Shown here in pieces: positions 9,286 to 17,901 of a stretch of DNA of 64,000 nt (its first letter is position 1; each line of letters begins with the position of its first letter). A program made the translations under genes and the position numbers. This stretch comes from Thiothrix sp. (GTDB lineage Bacteria > Pseudomonadota > Gammaproteobacteria > Thiotrichales > Thiotrichaceae): positions 124,001 to 188,000 of the forward strand of contig SSFA01000020.1 of assembly GCA_008015155.1 (NCBI GenBank), read 5' to 3'. The notes under the pieces are model-generated. The model was not told the origin of the DNA and did not search any database. It worked only from the letters and a program-made list of their open reading frames with translations.

Positions 9286-10521
9286 TTAAGGTAAGCCGAC
9301 ACAACGTTGATAACGTGTATTCACAGTGCTAGCAAACTTAGCAGTGGTGAGAATACGCGAAGATTTTTCGCTGTGTAGCTCAATGCCGGGAAGTTTGGCA
9401 TATAAAGGCGCTTGACCAGTTTCTTGTTTATAGAGTTTTAAAATCGCTTGGTAAACAGGCGTCTTATTAAAAGCCAACTGCTTTTCTTTCAATAAATCGC
9501 GCCTAATCTGCGTGTCCTTGAAGCCTAAACTAAATTTTTGTACTACAGTGCGCACGGCTTGCTCAGTGCCGCTCACAGTCATTTCTACATCACCATCGGC
9601 TTGATAGATTAATAAATCACCATCCGTGGCTAGCACTTTGCCAGCTAATTTAGCAATCATAGTCTGGAAGGCGGCATTACGACTGCTATAGCGGCCTGCA
9701 TTAAAATCAGCGAAGCGATAGATTTTCTTGTCATAACCACTTTCATAGCCAAGCAGCAACAGCGTACCGTAGTACAAACCTCCTTTGCGGGTATAAAGTT
9801 TGTCACGGATTTGATAGGTTTCCTCTAGGCTTAAAGCTTTGCCTTGGCGTTTTTCACGCTCGAATTGCACCGCGAAGCTCACAGCAACTTGCATCGAGCC
9901 AATGGTATTAATTTCATTATTCGCCTCGATGAAGTTATTCGCAAAACGATTGTCCACTAGCCAAGTGAGCTTATATTGTTGAGCATATTGTTTTAACCCG
10001 CCGATTAAATCTCGATAAGCTAAGTCTAAATCCCGCTCGGTTTTCGCTTTGCGAATGCGCTGCATAAAACTATCGTTAGCATTGGGAAATTTATTTAGAA
10101 ACAACACAGCACCCTCGCCTAGCAGGGAAAATTTCTTGAGCTTGGCAATGACGGCTTGTTCGGAGATTTTGCCTAGATTCGGAATGCTCGGATTAGCCAC
10201 AAAGCCTGATTCTTGATCCGCAATCGCAATCACAGCGCAGATATTTTCACGGCTTTGATGGAGACCGTGTTCTTTGAGTACCGCTAATAAATCACTCGCC
10301 CAAGCACGAGGTTCCCGCGCGTTTGGCTCAGCCGTTTTAATGAGTTGAGTCGTTTGCTCAAGACTTACTACCGGAGCAGAAGGCATCTTCGCCGTAGTGG
10401 CTTGAGTTTCACTCAGTTGGGCCTTGATGACAGGATAAAACCAAATGCCAAGACCAATAGTGCCTAAGCCGCCTAACCAAAGCAGTAAGGTTTGCAGTTT
10501 TTCTAAAAGCCAATCGATCAT
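9286..10521 (-). CDS. DUF1615 family envelope protein
   Basis: 411-residue protein with an N-terminal membrane anchor or uncleaved signal ([22 protein letters not shown], about residues 11-32) and a large periplasmic part. The core [40 protein letters not shown] matches the DUF1615 family, whose IADQESGF element resembles the catalytic-Glu region of lysozyme/transglycosylase folds. Most family members are lipoproteins; this one has no lipobox. A role in cell-wall turnover is possible but unproven. Its 3' end lies 90 bases before the chosen ybiT start, so both may form one leftward unit. Confidence 0.75.
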   Translation of the reverse strand: MIDWLLEKLQTLLLWLGGLGTIGLGIWFYPVIKAQLSETQATTAKMPSAPVVSLEQTTQLIKTAEPNAREPRAWASDLLAVLKEHGLHQSRENICAVIAIADQESGFVANPSIPNLGKISEQAVIAKLKKFSLLGEGAVLFLNKFPNANDSFMQRIRKAKTERDLDLAYRDLIGGLKQYAQQYKLTWLVDNRFANNFIEANNEINTIGSMQVAVSFAVQFEREKRQGKALSLEETYQIRDKLYTRKGGLYYGTLLLLGYESGYDKKIYRFADFNAGRYSSRNAAFQTMIAKLAGKVLATDGDLLIYQADGDVEMTVSGTEQAVRTVVQKFSLGFKDTQIRRDLLKEKQLAFNKTPVYQAILKLYKQETGQAPLYAKLPGIELHSEKSSRILTTAKFASTVNTRYQRCVGLP

Positions 10522-10690
10522 AGATAAGGTTTATATTTTTAATATGTATAAACCGCTATTCTAGCGGATTCAACCACTAGGCTCGCAATTAACCCGAGAA
10601 ATTTTCCTAGTCATTTTCAGTGATTCACTAACTAGCCCTAATAGCGCAGATTTCTTAAACTAGTCTTTTATTTTGTCTGACGATGGTTTC

Positions 10691-11320
10691 ATGAACTACC
10701 TAAAAATCCCTGTTACTCCCTTCCAGCAAAATTGCAGCCTTATTTGGTGTGAGCAAACCAAAGAATGTGTGTTAGTCGATCCAGGTGGCGAGGTACCTAG
10801 ACTCATGGCTGCGATTGAAAAAGAGGGTTTAAAGCCGGTTGCTATTTGGCTGACCCATGGGCATTTAGATCATGTAGGCGGCACAATGCCGCTGGCTGAA
10901 TACTATCAGATTCCAGTGATTGGCCCCCATGAAGGTGATGCGTATTGGCTAGATGGTTTGCCGATTCAGTCTAAGCAATTTGGTTTTCCACCGCATGAAG
11001 CCTTTCGTCCTACACAATGGCTAGCTCATGGGGATAGTTTGACAGTCGGCAAGGAAAACTTCGAGGTTTACCACACTCCGGGACATACACCGGGGCATGT
11101 GGTGTTATTCAATCGCCAAGCCAATATTGTCTTCGTCGGCGATGTACTATTTGATGGTGGTGTGGGACGTACAGATTTTCCTGGTGGGAATCATCAGCAG
11201 TTAATGAATTCTATTAAGCAGCAGCTCTGGCCTTTAGGTGATCAAGTTACGGTGGTACCAGGACATGGGCCTAATACGACCATCGGTGATGAACGTCGTA
11301 CTAATCCCTTTGTACATTAA
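10691..11320 (+). CDS. gloC: MBL-fold hydrolase, GloC/YcbL-type glyoxalase II
   Basis: 209-residue metallo-beta-lactamase-fold enzyme. YcbL/GloC proteins hydrolyse S-D-lactoylglutathione, the last step of methylglyoxal detoxification. Metal ligands appear in THGHLDHVG (residues 55-63), HTPGHTPGH, GDVLF and the C-terminal VPGHGP. The family N-terminus MNYxxIPVTPFQQNCSLIW fixes the start at ATG 10691, although the frame is open from a TTG at 10673. A second glyoxalase II (gloB) lies at 47.6 kb, so the cell has both types. The CAP gene follows 3 bases downstream. Confidence 0.87.
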   Translation: MNYLKIPVTPFQQNCSLIWCEQTKECVLVDPGGEVPRLMAAIEKEGLKPVAIWLTHGHLDHVGGTMPLAEYYQIPVIGPHEGDAYWLDGLPIQSKQFGFPPHEAFRPTQWLAHGDSLTVGKENFEVYHTPGHTPGHVVLFNRQANIVFVGDVLFDGGVGRTDFPGGNHQQLMNSIKQQLWPLGDQVTVVPGHGPNTTIGDERRTNPFVH

Positions 11321-11323
11321 GCC

Positions 11324-11878
11324 ATGCAGCGTCCTCTAGCTTTGCTTATCTTAAGTCTAAGTTGTGTAGCTTGTGCAGTCACACCAAACTCCTCAGCTCG
11401 CTCTTTAGCGCTTAATCAGGGTTTATTCCTAAGTGCTCATAATGAGGTACGTACGGACTTGGGTTTAACTAAGCTAACTTGGTCTGAACCCTTAGCGGAG
11501 TATGCACAGGTTTGGGCCAATACTTTAGCAACCCGCTATGCCTGCAGCATGCAACATCGTAGTGAGGTGGGTAGAGATGACTGGCAAGTTGGTGAAAACT
11601 TGTTTTGGGCGGGTGCACGTCGTTGGACTGATGGGCGTAGAGAGCTAGAGCCGATTAGCCCAAGACGAGTGGTGGCCTTATGGGCAGAGGAAGTGAAAGA
11701 TTATAACTATGCGAACAATCAGTGTCGGTCTGGAGCACAGTGCGGGCATTATACGCAAATTGTTTGGCGTGATACTCAAGCGATGGGTTGCGCTGCAGCG
11801 ATCTGTGGAGATTTAGGGCAAATTTGGGTTTGTAATTATAGTCCAGCAGGGAACTGGCTAGGGCAAAGGCCTTATTGA
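11324..11878 (+). CDS. CAP (SCP/PR-1) domain secreted protein
   Basis: 184-residue exported protein with a signal sequence (residues 1 to about 17, LALLILSLSCVAC) and possibly a lipid-modified Cys17, though the lipobox is imperfect. The CAP domain is complete: AHNEVR near residue 40, GENLFW, HYTQIVWRDTQAMGCAAA and the closing VCNYSPAGNWLGQ. The paired histidines and glutamates of the CAP cavity are present and several cysteines could form disulfides. Its molecular role in bacteria is unknown. It starts 3 bases after gloC and its last 7 bases overlap the convergent ChaN-PDZ gene. Confidence 0.85.
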   Translation: MQRPLALLILSLSCVACAVTPNSSARSLALNQGLFLSAHNEVRTDLGLTKLTWSEPLAEYAQVWANTLATRYACSMQHRSEVGRDDWQVGENLFWAGARRWTDGRRELEPISPRRVVALWAEEVKDYNYANNQCRSGAQCGHYTQIVWRDTQAMGCAAAICGDLGQIWVCNYSPAGNWLGQRPY

Positions 11879-13050
11879 AGCGTGATGGTGTAAACCACCT
11901 CTTGGGGCGGCTGCCCCTTGAGATTGGGTTGTTTAATACCTAATTTGATTTTATGACCCGGCTTATATTTAGCCAAGCACGTATATAACTCGCCTACAGT
12001 ATCAATGCTTTTGCCATTGATACTGATAATTTTATCTCCCTCATGTAAACCCGCCTTATCAGCAGCACTATCAGGGACTAGTTTACCTATCATGACGCCA
12101 TTTTTAGCGGGGACTAACCAAACACCTAATTTCCCAGTGGGTGGTAAACTGAGAAATTGCGTCAATAACTGATAGTCCACCTCATCATTAAAGCGCTCAC
12201 GGATATCGACACTATGAATAGTAGCTTTGGAGATTTTCGGTAAGCGTCGACTTACATCATTAGGAATAGCCGCTTTAGCACTCACATGGCCCGAGCCTGC
12301 AAACACAATCATGCGCGATTTTTCGTTGGTTAGTAGGAATTTGACGACATTAGACGCCATGGTTTCATCCCAGATCCGCTGCACCATCGCAAAGTTTTCA
12401 AACTGCCCGTGCCCGTGGGCATGACTTGCGAATACTTGACGGAGTTTATTCAGATAAGAGCCAGCAGCTGGGGTAATTTCGTCAGGTAACTGGGCGCGCT
12501 CAGCTTTAGTTAAACTATCCAAGCCTTGCATACCTACTTTACTAGTCAGTTCAGAAGGAGCATTCAAAGCTATAACAGGCAGTTGATGCGCTTTGGCATA
12601 TTCCAAAATAGGGCGGAGCATCCGAAAATCATAACGCCAACGATTATAATAATCGGTTTGCTCCAAGAGTTGATCTTCATTAATTTTACCAGCTAAGTAG
12701 TTATTAATCACTGGTTGAAAATTCTGTTGAAACCATTCAACACCGATACCAATCTTAGGGTCTTGGCGATGCATAGCGCGTAGAATTAATAACTGGTTCA
12801 TATGATGATCATAGCGATCATGAGTTTCGCCAACGAACACAACCCGTTTAGTTTGTAGTCGTTGCATCAGTTCAGGAAAACTGATTTGTTTATTGCCATC
12901 AATAGCGACTGGCTTCCAACCATCTAAGAAGGTATTGACCTCTGCTAAGTTGCGATGCTCCAAGGTCGTCGCTTGTGCGGGCATTGACACAAACTGGGTA
13001 AGGAAACAGATCAATGCTAAAAGTGAAGAAATTCGATATCGCAGTTTCAT
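11872..13050 (-). CDS. ChaN-family protein with C-terminal PDZ domain
   Basis: 392-residue secreted protein with a signal peptide ending near PAQA (residue 27). The ChaN domain (haem-binding lipoprotein superfamily, also erythromycin-esterase-like fold) shows VVFVGETHDRYDHH near residue 74, GVEWFQ, and GSGHVSAKAAIP. The last 90 residues form a PDZ domain (GVMIGKLVPDSAADKAGLHEGDKIISINGK). ChaN proteins have been tied to iron or haem uptake in a few organisms; the ChaN-PDZ combination is known, but its task is not clear. No lipobox is seen. Divergent from the M1-like peptidase gene. Confidence 0.82.
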   Translation of the reverse strand: MKLRYRISSLLALICFLTQFVSMPAQATTLEHRNLAEVNTFLDGWKPVAIDGNKQISFPELMQRLQTKRVVFVGETHDRYDHHMNQLLILRAMHRQDPKIGIGVEWFQQNFQPVINNYLAGKINEDQLLEQTDYYNRWRYDFRMLRPILEYAKAHQLPVIALNAPSELTSKVGMQGLDSLTKAERAQLPDEITPAAGSYLNKLRQVFASHAHGHGQFENFAMVQRIWDETMASNVVKFLLTNEKSRMIVFAGSGHVSAKAAIPNDVSRRLPKISKATIHSVDIRERFNDEVDYQLLTQFLSLPPTGKLGVWLVPAKNGVMIGKLVPDSAADKAGLHEGDKIISINGKSIDTVGELYTCLAKYKPGHKIKLGIKQPNLKGQPPQEVVYTITLQ

Positions 13051-13107
13051 AGCTGTATTTTATATCCTTGAGCGAAGCTGAGTGTCAGGTAGAGTGGTGA
13101 ACTCTAA

Positions 13108-13149
13108 GTGCTAACAGATGCCTCCGTGTCATCTTTGTTATGTTAGCAC
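13108..13149. promoter_or_regulatory. Inverted repeat between divergent genes
   Basis: Nine-base arms GTGCTAACA (13108-13116) and TGTTAGCAC (13141-13149) are perfectly complementary, with an inner GATG/CATC pair. It lies in the short region between the divergent ChaN-PDZ and M1-peptidase genes, so it may be a hairpin in a leader or an operator. No function can be assigned. Confidence 0.35.
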
Positions 13150-13194
13150 CCTGCCAGAAAAGTGCGCATTTCCCTTAGATAATCGGATAATCCA

Positions 13195-15213
13195 ATGATC
13201 TTAATTAGGCTTTTTTTGATCTGTGCCTTGCTTATGTTTGGCTGGACTGGAATCAGTCAGGCTAATACAGAGCAAGCGAATGCAAATCTGACTACCGTAT
13301 TGCAACATCAGCTGCAATTGAAGGTGGATCTTGCATCTAAGCGTTTGTCGGTAATCGATCAACTTAGGTTCAGCACAGAGGCCGCAGAAACTTGGCAATT
13401 TAGCTTAAGTGAGCGTTTTAATTTAGAACCTAATGCCACCATAGAGTTGCTAAAGAGCGAAAATGGACTCAAACATTATCGAGCTAAACAAGCTGAAGTC
13501 AGGCTAAGCTATAGCGGACAGCTTAATTCTACACCCGATTGCGCCTGGCTCACGCAAGCCTGTATCCAATTTGATAGTAAAGGTGTTTATTTAGATGCCA
13601 ATAGTCGTTGGTATCCGACAGCGACTAATAGCTTGCATACCTTTGAATTAACTGCAGAACTGCCCAAAGATTGGGTGAGCCTAAGCCAAGGCGAACAAGT
13701 GCAAACGACTTGGCGAGAGATTCAACCACAGCAGACGATTTATTTTTTAGCAGGGCCATTCAAGGTTTATAGCGAAGCAGGTAAATACGCAACCGCGCAA
13801 GTCTACTTACAAACAGCAGACGATGCCTTAGCCAAGCAATATTTAACGGCTACTCATCAATATGTAGAAGCTTATTCTAAGCAGCTAGGTGCTTATCCTT
13901 ATCGTAAATTCGCTACGGTAGAAAGCTGTTGGGAAACAGGCTGGGGAATGCCTTCGTTCACTTTGTTAGGTTCTAAAGTCATGCGTTTGCCTTTTATCTT
14001 AACTAGCTCTTTCCCACATGAGATTGTGCATAACTGGTGGGGAAACAGTGTGTATGTAGATAGCTCACAAGGTAATTGGAGTGAGGGCTTAACAGCGTAT
14101 CTAGCCGATTATCAACTCAGCGCGGGTAAAGGTGAGGGGATGAAATATCGGCGTGATACCTTGCAAAAATACGCCAGTTTCACCAGCCATTTTCAGGATT
14201 TCCCGCTTAGAGCCTTTCAAACTCGCCATGATCAAACCACACAAGCAGTGGGTTATGGCAAGTCTTTAATGTTGTTTCATATGTTAAAACAGCAAATTGG
14301 ACGCGATGCTTTTGAACAGGGTTTGCAGCGTTTATACAAGGACTATGCTTTTAAAGCTGCAAGTTTTAGCGATCTACAAGCGGTGTTTAGCCAAGTGAGT
14401 GGGCAAGATTTACAAGTCTTCTTTAAGCAATGGCTGGAGCGGACGGGTGCACCTCAATTAGTTTTGGGTGAGCATCAGCTCAGCACACCGGATGGCAAAG
14501 CCCAAGTCAGCTTAGCGCTTCAGCAAATTCAGGCTGGCGAGCCTTATCAACTGAAAATTCCTGTAGTGGCTGGCTTTAAAGACGGTAGCACACAAACTCA
14601 ATGGCTAGATATGATTCGTGCCCAACAAAAGTTTGAGTTGAGTTATGCGCAAAAGCCGGTTGCCTTAGGCGTTGATCCGGAGTTTGAGCTCATGCGCTTA
14701 CCTGCAGCGGATGAAGTACCAGCGGCTTTAAATGTCCTATATAACGCAGAGCCAAAAACTTTTGTGATCGCCCGCCAAGTACCAGCAGGTATGGAGTTAG
14801 CTTGGGAGGATGCAATTACGGCCTTTAGTCGCGGTGATAAGCCTAAGCAGCAATATGATGACGCGCCCTTACCTGAGGATGGGATAGTCGTTTTATTAGG
14901 TGGTGATAATAAAGCACTTAGCGATTTATTAGAGCGCGCTAAACAGCCTTTTAAGCTCAGTGAAACGGCTTACACTTTAAACAGCGTGAACTACACTTGT
15001 GGTTTGCATTCACTCGCACTAAGTCTGACTGCTGGTAAACAACAATTAGTGTTGTTAGATGCCACTACACCAGAGGCTTTGCAGCAGCTTATCAACAAGC
15101 TGCCGCATTACGGAAAATACAGTTATGTACTGTTTAATAGCGCAACGGGTGAAAATGTAGCGAAGGGGCAATGGGAAGTGACTGATTCACCCTTAACTTT
15201 GCATTTCGATTAA
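13195..15213 (+). CDS. M1-family-like zinc metallopeptidase
   Basis: 672-residue exported protein with a signal peptide ending around QANT (residue 22). The gluzincin motif HEIVH is at residues 275-279 and the third zinc ligand Glu297 lies in NWSEGL, 17 residues further instead of the usual 18. The upstream substrate-binding GxMEN motif of true M1 aminopeptidases is replaced by WGMPS (250-254). The N-terminal beta saddle, the catalytic core and a C-terminal region of about 250 residues are present. Probably a periplasmic or membrane-attached peptidase of the M1-like group; the substrate is unknown. It is tail-to-tail with acuI, with no gap. Confidence 0.82.
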   Translation: MILIRLFLICALLMFGWTGISQANTEQANANLTTVLQHQLQLKVDLASKRLSVIDQLRFSTEAAETWQFSLSERFNLEPNATIELLKSENGLKHYRAKQAEVRLSYSGQLNSTPDCAWLTQACIQFDSKGVYLDANSRWYPTATNSLHTFELTAELPKDWVSLSQGEQVQTTWREIQPQQTIYFLAGPFKVYSEAGKYATAQVYLQTADDALAKQYLTATHQYVEAYSKQLGAYPYRKFATVESCWETGWGMPSFTLLGSKVMRLPFILTSSFPHEIVHNWWGNSVYVDSSQGNWSEGLTAYLADYQLSAGKGEGMKYRRDTLQKYASFTSHFQDFPLRAFQTRHDQTTQAVGYGKSLMLFHMLKQQIGRDAFEQGLQRLYKDYAFKAASFSDLQAVFSQVSGQDLQVFFKQWLERTGAPQLVLGEHQLSTPDGKAQVSLALQQIQAGEPYQLKIPVVAGFKDGSTQTQWLDMIRAQQKFELSYAQKPVALGVDPEFELMRLPAADEVPAALNVLYNAEPKTFVIARQVPAGMELAWEDAITAFSRGDKPKQQYDDAPLPEDGIVVLLGGDNKALSDLLERAKQPFKLSETAYTLNSVNYTCGLHSLALSLTAGKQQLVLLDATTPEALQQLINKLPHYGKYSYVLFNSATGENVAKGQWEVTDSPLTLHFD

Positions 15214-16215
15214 CTAAGCGATTTTAACTACAGTACGCCCGACGATTTTATTCTGTAAATAAGCGGGGAAAGCCTCTAAGAGCTGATCAAAGGAGATTTC
15301 GCGCTGGATGATGTGATCGAGATGCTGCGGTTTAAGATCAGTTCCGAGGCGTTGCCAAGCTTCATCACGCATTTCGTGGGGTGCTTCGATATTAATACCA
15401 ATCAAAGAAACGCCGCGTAGAATAAATGGCATTACGGTGGTGGATAAATCAAAACCACCTGTTAAGCCGATACTCGCAATATTGCCGAAGGGTTTAATCG
15501 TGCGGGTGAGCCAAGCTAAAGTTTCGCCGCCTACATTATCAACGGCGCCACCCCAGATTGCAGTTTCGAGCGGACGTTTACCCATGACTAAACTAGTACG
15601 ATCGACCAAGCGGCTAGCGCCTAAACGGGTTAAATAATCGTAATGCTCGGTTTTGCCCGTATAGGCGACCACTTCATAGCCACGTGAAGCGAGTAGATCA
15701 ACTGCAAAGCTGCCCACGCCACCGGTAGCACCCGTAACCAGCATAGGGCCATGTGCAGGTGTTTGCCCCATGCGTTCTAAACGAATCACTGCCAAGGCTG
15801 CAGTAAAACCCGCCGTGCCAATCGCCATGGCTTCACGTTCGCTCAAACCCTGTGGTATAGGTACGACGCAAGCTGCGGGTACACGTGCATATTCAGCATA
15901 ACCACCATCAAGGGTTTCAGAAATGCCCCCGCCCACCACTAACACTGAATCGCCTAGTTTAAAGCGAGGATCAGTCGAGCTATGAACGCTACCGGCTAAA
16001 TCAATCCCAGCATTTAAGGGAAAGTGGCGTAAAATTTTCGCGCTACCCGTTGCAGCCAAAGCATCTTTGTAATTAATACAAGACCAGCTGACTTTAATCA
16101 CGACCTCGCCTGCGGTTAATTCATCTAGGCGCATAGTTTCAAAGGCCGCACGGACTTGATTATCTTGTTGGCGAATGCGTAAGGCTTTAAATGAATCCAT
16201 GGGGCAGTTGCTCAT
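15214..16215 (-). CDS. acuI: Acryloyl-CoA reductase-type quinone oxidoreductase (YhdH/AcuI)
   Basis: 333-residue medium-chain dehydrogenase/reductase of the YhdH/YhfP family. AcuI reduces acryloyl-CoA to propionyl-CoA with NADPH and so detoxifies acrylate-derived intermediates. Seen: N-terminal GroES-like domain with CINYKDALA, Rossmann motif VTGATGGVGSFAVDLLA, and SIGLTGGFDLSTTVMPFILRGVSLIGI, all characteristic. Zinc ligands are absent, as expected. The start could be ATG 16215 or the internal ATG 16200 (MDSFKAL), which matches family length better; ribosome binding signals do not decide. Confidence 0.88.
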   Translation of the reverse strand: MSNCPMDSFKALRIRQQDNQVRAAFETMRLDELTAGEVVIKVSWSCINYKDALAATGSAKILRHFPLNAGIDLAGSVHSSTDPRFKLGDSVLVVGGGISETLDGGYAEYARVPAACVVPIPQGLSEREAMAIGTAGFTAALAVIRLERMGQTPAHGPMLVTGATGGVGSFAVDLLASRGYEVVAYTGKTEHYDYLTRLGASRLVDRTSLVMGKRPLETAIWGGAVDNVGGETLAWLTRTIKPFGNIASIGLTGGFDLSTTVMPFILRGVSLIGINIEAPHEMRDEAWQRLGTDLKPQHLDHIIQREISFDQLLEAFPAYLQNKIVGRTVVKIA

Positions 16216-16434
16216 CAACTGAAAAGAAGAGTTTGAGTCTAGCTGTGCCTTAGTTATTTAGTCCAGCCTTATTCTGGCTTAAATGATGCTAAGACGAGTC
16301 GAGCACAGATTAAGCACAAGGCTATGGCGGTCTGATAAGCCTAGTTTCCATCAGGGATAGATGCTATTCACAGCTAGCCAACCTGAGTTATTATCGGCGG
16401 CTCCTTGCCATGCAGTCGGATTGGCTGAGCATTC

Positions 16435-17898
16435 ATGATAGATTTCCTGATTTTCTTGCTGTTATTGCCTGTAGCTGGTGCATTGTTTATTTTGTTTCTG
16501 CCCGAGCAACGGCAAGCTTGGGTTCGCCCAGCCGCGCTAATCACTGCTGCCTTTACCTTAATTTATACGCTCTATTTAGCTACCCAGATCGATTTCAGCA
16601 ATCCAGCCGTACAATTAGTGGCTGAATATCAATGGAATGAGCGTTTAGGAACCTACTTTTCCTTTGGTGTAGATGGTTTATCTTATCCCTTGGTCGCCTT
16701 AACTAATTTACTCACATTGGTGGCGATTGCGGTGTCTACGCAAATTAAAAAGCGTATCAAGGGTTATTACATCCTGATCCTATTGTTAGAAGCCGCAACG
16801 ATGGGCGTATTTTTAACTCAAGGTTGGGCGCTATTTTATGTGTTTTGGGAGTTAGTTTTAATTCCACTCTTTTTCTTGATTGATCGCTGGGGTGGAGCGA
16901 ATCGCCAACGTGCTGCTTTGAATTTCGTTTTGTACACCATGGGCGGTTCAGTGTTTATGCTGTTAGGTTTGTTAATCCTCTTTGACGCTAATCCTGAACA
17001 TCGTTTTTTATTCGCCTCTGTCAAACGTGCTGCTGAAGTGATTCCGCCTGAAACTCAAACCATAATTTTCCTTGGGCTGATGATTGGCTTGGGTGTAAAA
17101 ATGCCACTGTTTCCTTTACATGGCTGGTTACCCTTAGCGCATGTGGAAGCGCCTAGCCCTGTGAGTATTCTACTGTCGGGTATTCTGCTAAAAATGGGGG
17201 CTTATGGCTTGATCCGTAGTGCCGAAATGCTGCCTGCTGCTGCTATGAATTTGCAAAATTTTATGATGGCGCTTGGTATGATCGGGATGTTGTATGGGGG
17301 GCTGTTAGCTTGGCGGCAGAGTGATTTGAAGAAAATGATCGCCTATTCCTCAGTCAGTCATATGGGCGTGGTAATGATTGGTATCGCTGCCTTAAATACA
17401 AATGGTTTAATGGGGGCTGCTTATCAAATGCTGGCGCATGGTTTAGTTGCAGGTGCGCTGTTCATGTTGATTGGTCTATTGTATGAGCGCACGTATACCC
17501 GTGATATTAATGACTATGGCTCACTCTTAAGAGCTACTCCGCGTTTTGCAGTTTTGATTGTGTTAGCGTTAATTGGCGGAGTGGGTTTACCAGGGACAGC
17601 GGGTTTCATTGGCGAGTTACATGCTTTAATTGGTGGCTTTGAGCGTTGGGGTTGGTTAGTCGCGGCTTTATCTTTGGGCATGTTAATTACAGCCACTTAT
17701 AGTTTACGCACAGTTAAGCAGCTTTACACCGGTCCTGTGAATCTGAGTATGCAGCAAGTGGAGGATTTAAAGCCTTTGGAGTTAGCCGCAGGTGCTGTGT
17801 TGGTGGGTGGTACACTGTTACTGGGTTTTTATCCTTTGCCTTTATTAGACATTCTACTCAGCAGTTTACAGGCAATAGCTGCGCCCTTTGGAGCCTAG
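16435..17898 (+). CDS. Complex I NuoM-type antiporter-like subunit (first copy)
   Basis: 487-residue polytopic membrane protein of the Mrp-antiporter/NuoM/NdhD family with about 14 hydrophobic segments. All ion-channel residues look intact: Glu in FYVFWELVLIP (TM5), Lys in GVKMPLFPLHGWLP (TM7), Lys in GILLKMGAYGLIR (TM8), the AYSSVSHMG segment, and Glu in GLPGTAGFIGELHAL (TM12). It opens a tight block of four related genes, with 3 bases to the next. No NADH-binding or quinone-module genes lie nearby, so this is not a normal nuo operon. Proton or sodium translocation is inferred from the family. Confidence 0.88.
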   Translation: MIDFLIFLLLLPVAGALFILFLPEQRQAWVRPAALITAAFTLIYTLYLATQIDFSNPAVQLVAEYQWNERLGTYFSFGVDGLSYPLVALTNLLTLVAIAVSTQIKKRIKGYYILILLLEAATMGVFLTQGWALFYVFWELVLIPLFFLIDRWGGANRQRAALNFVLYTMGGSVFMLLGLLILFDANPEHRFLFASVKRAAEVIPPETQTIIFLGLMIGLGVKMPLFPLHGWLPLAHVEAPSPVSILLSGILLKMGAYGLIRSAEMLPAAAMNLQNFMMALGMIGMLYGGLLAWRQSDLKKMIAYSSVSHMGVVMIGIAALNTNGLMGAAYQMLAHGLVAGALFMLIGLLYERTYTRDINDYGSLLRATPRFAVLIVLALIGGVGLPGTAGFIGELHALIGGFERWGWLVAALSLGMLITATYSLRTVKQLYTGPVNLSMQQVEDLKPLELAAGAVLVGGTLLLGFYPLPLLDILLSSLQAIAAPFGA

Positions 17899-17901
17899 GC
17901 G

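Noticed and set aside
9197..9304. N-terminal extension of YbiT
   Set aside because: Not family-like, no ribosome binding site; GTG 9196 matches the conserved start.
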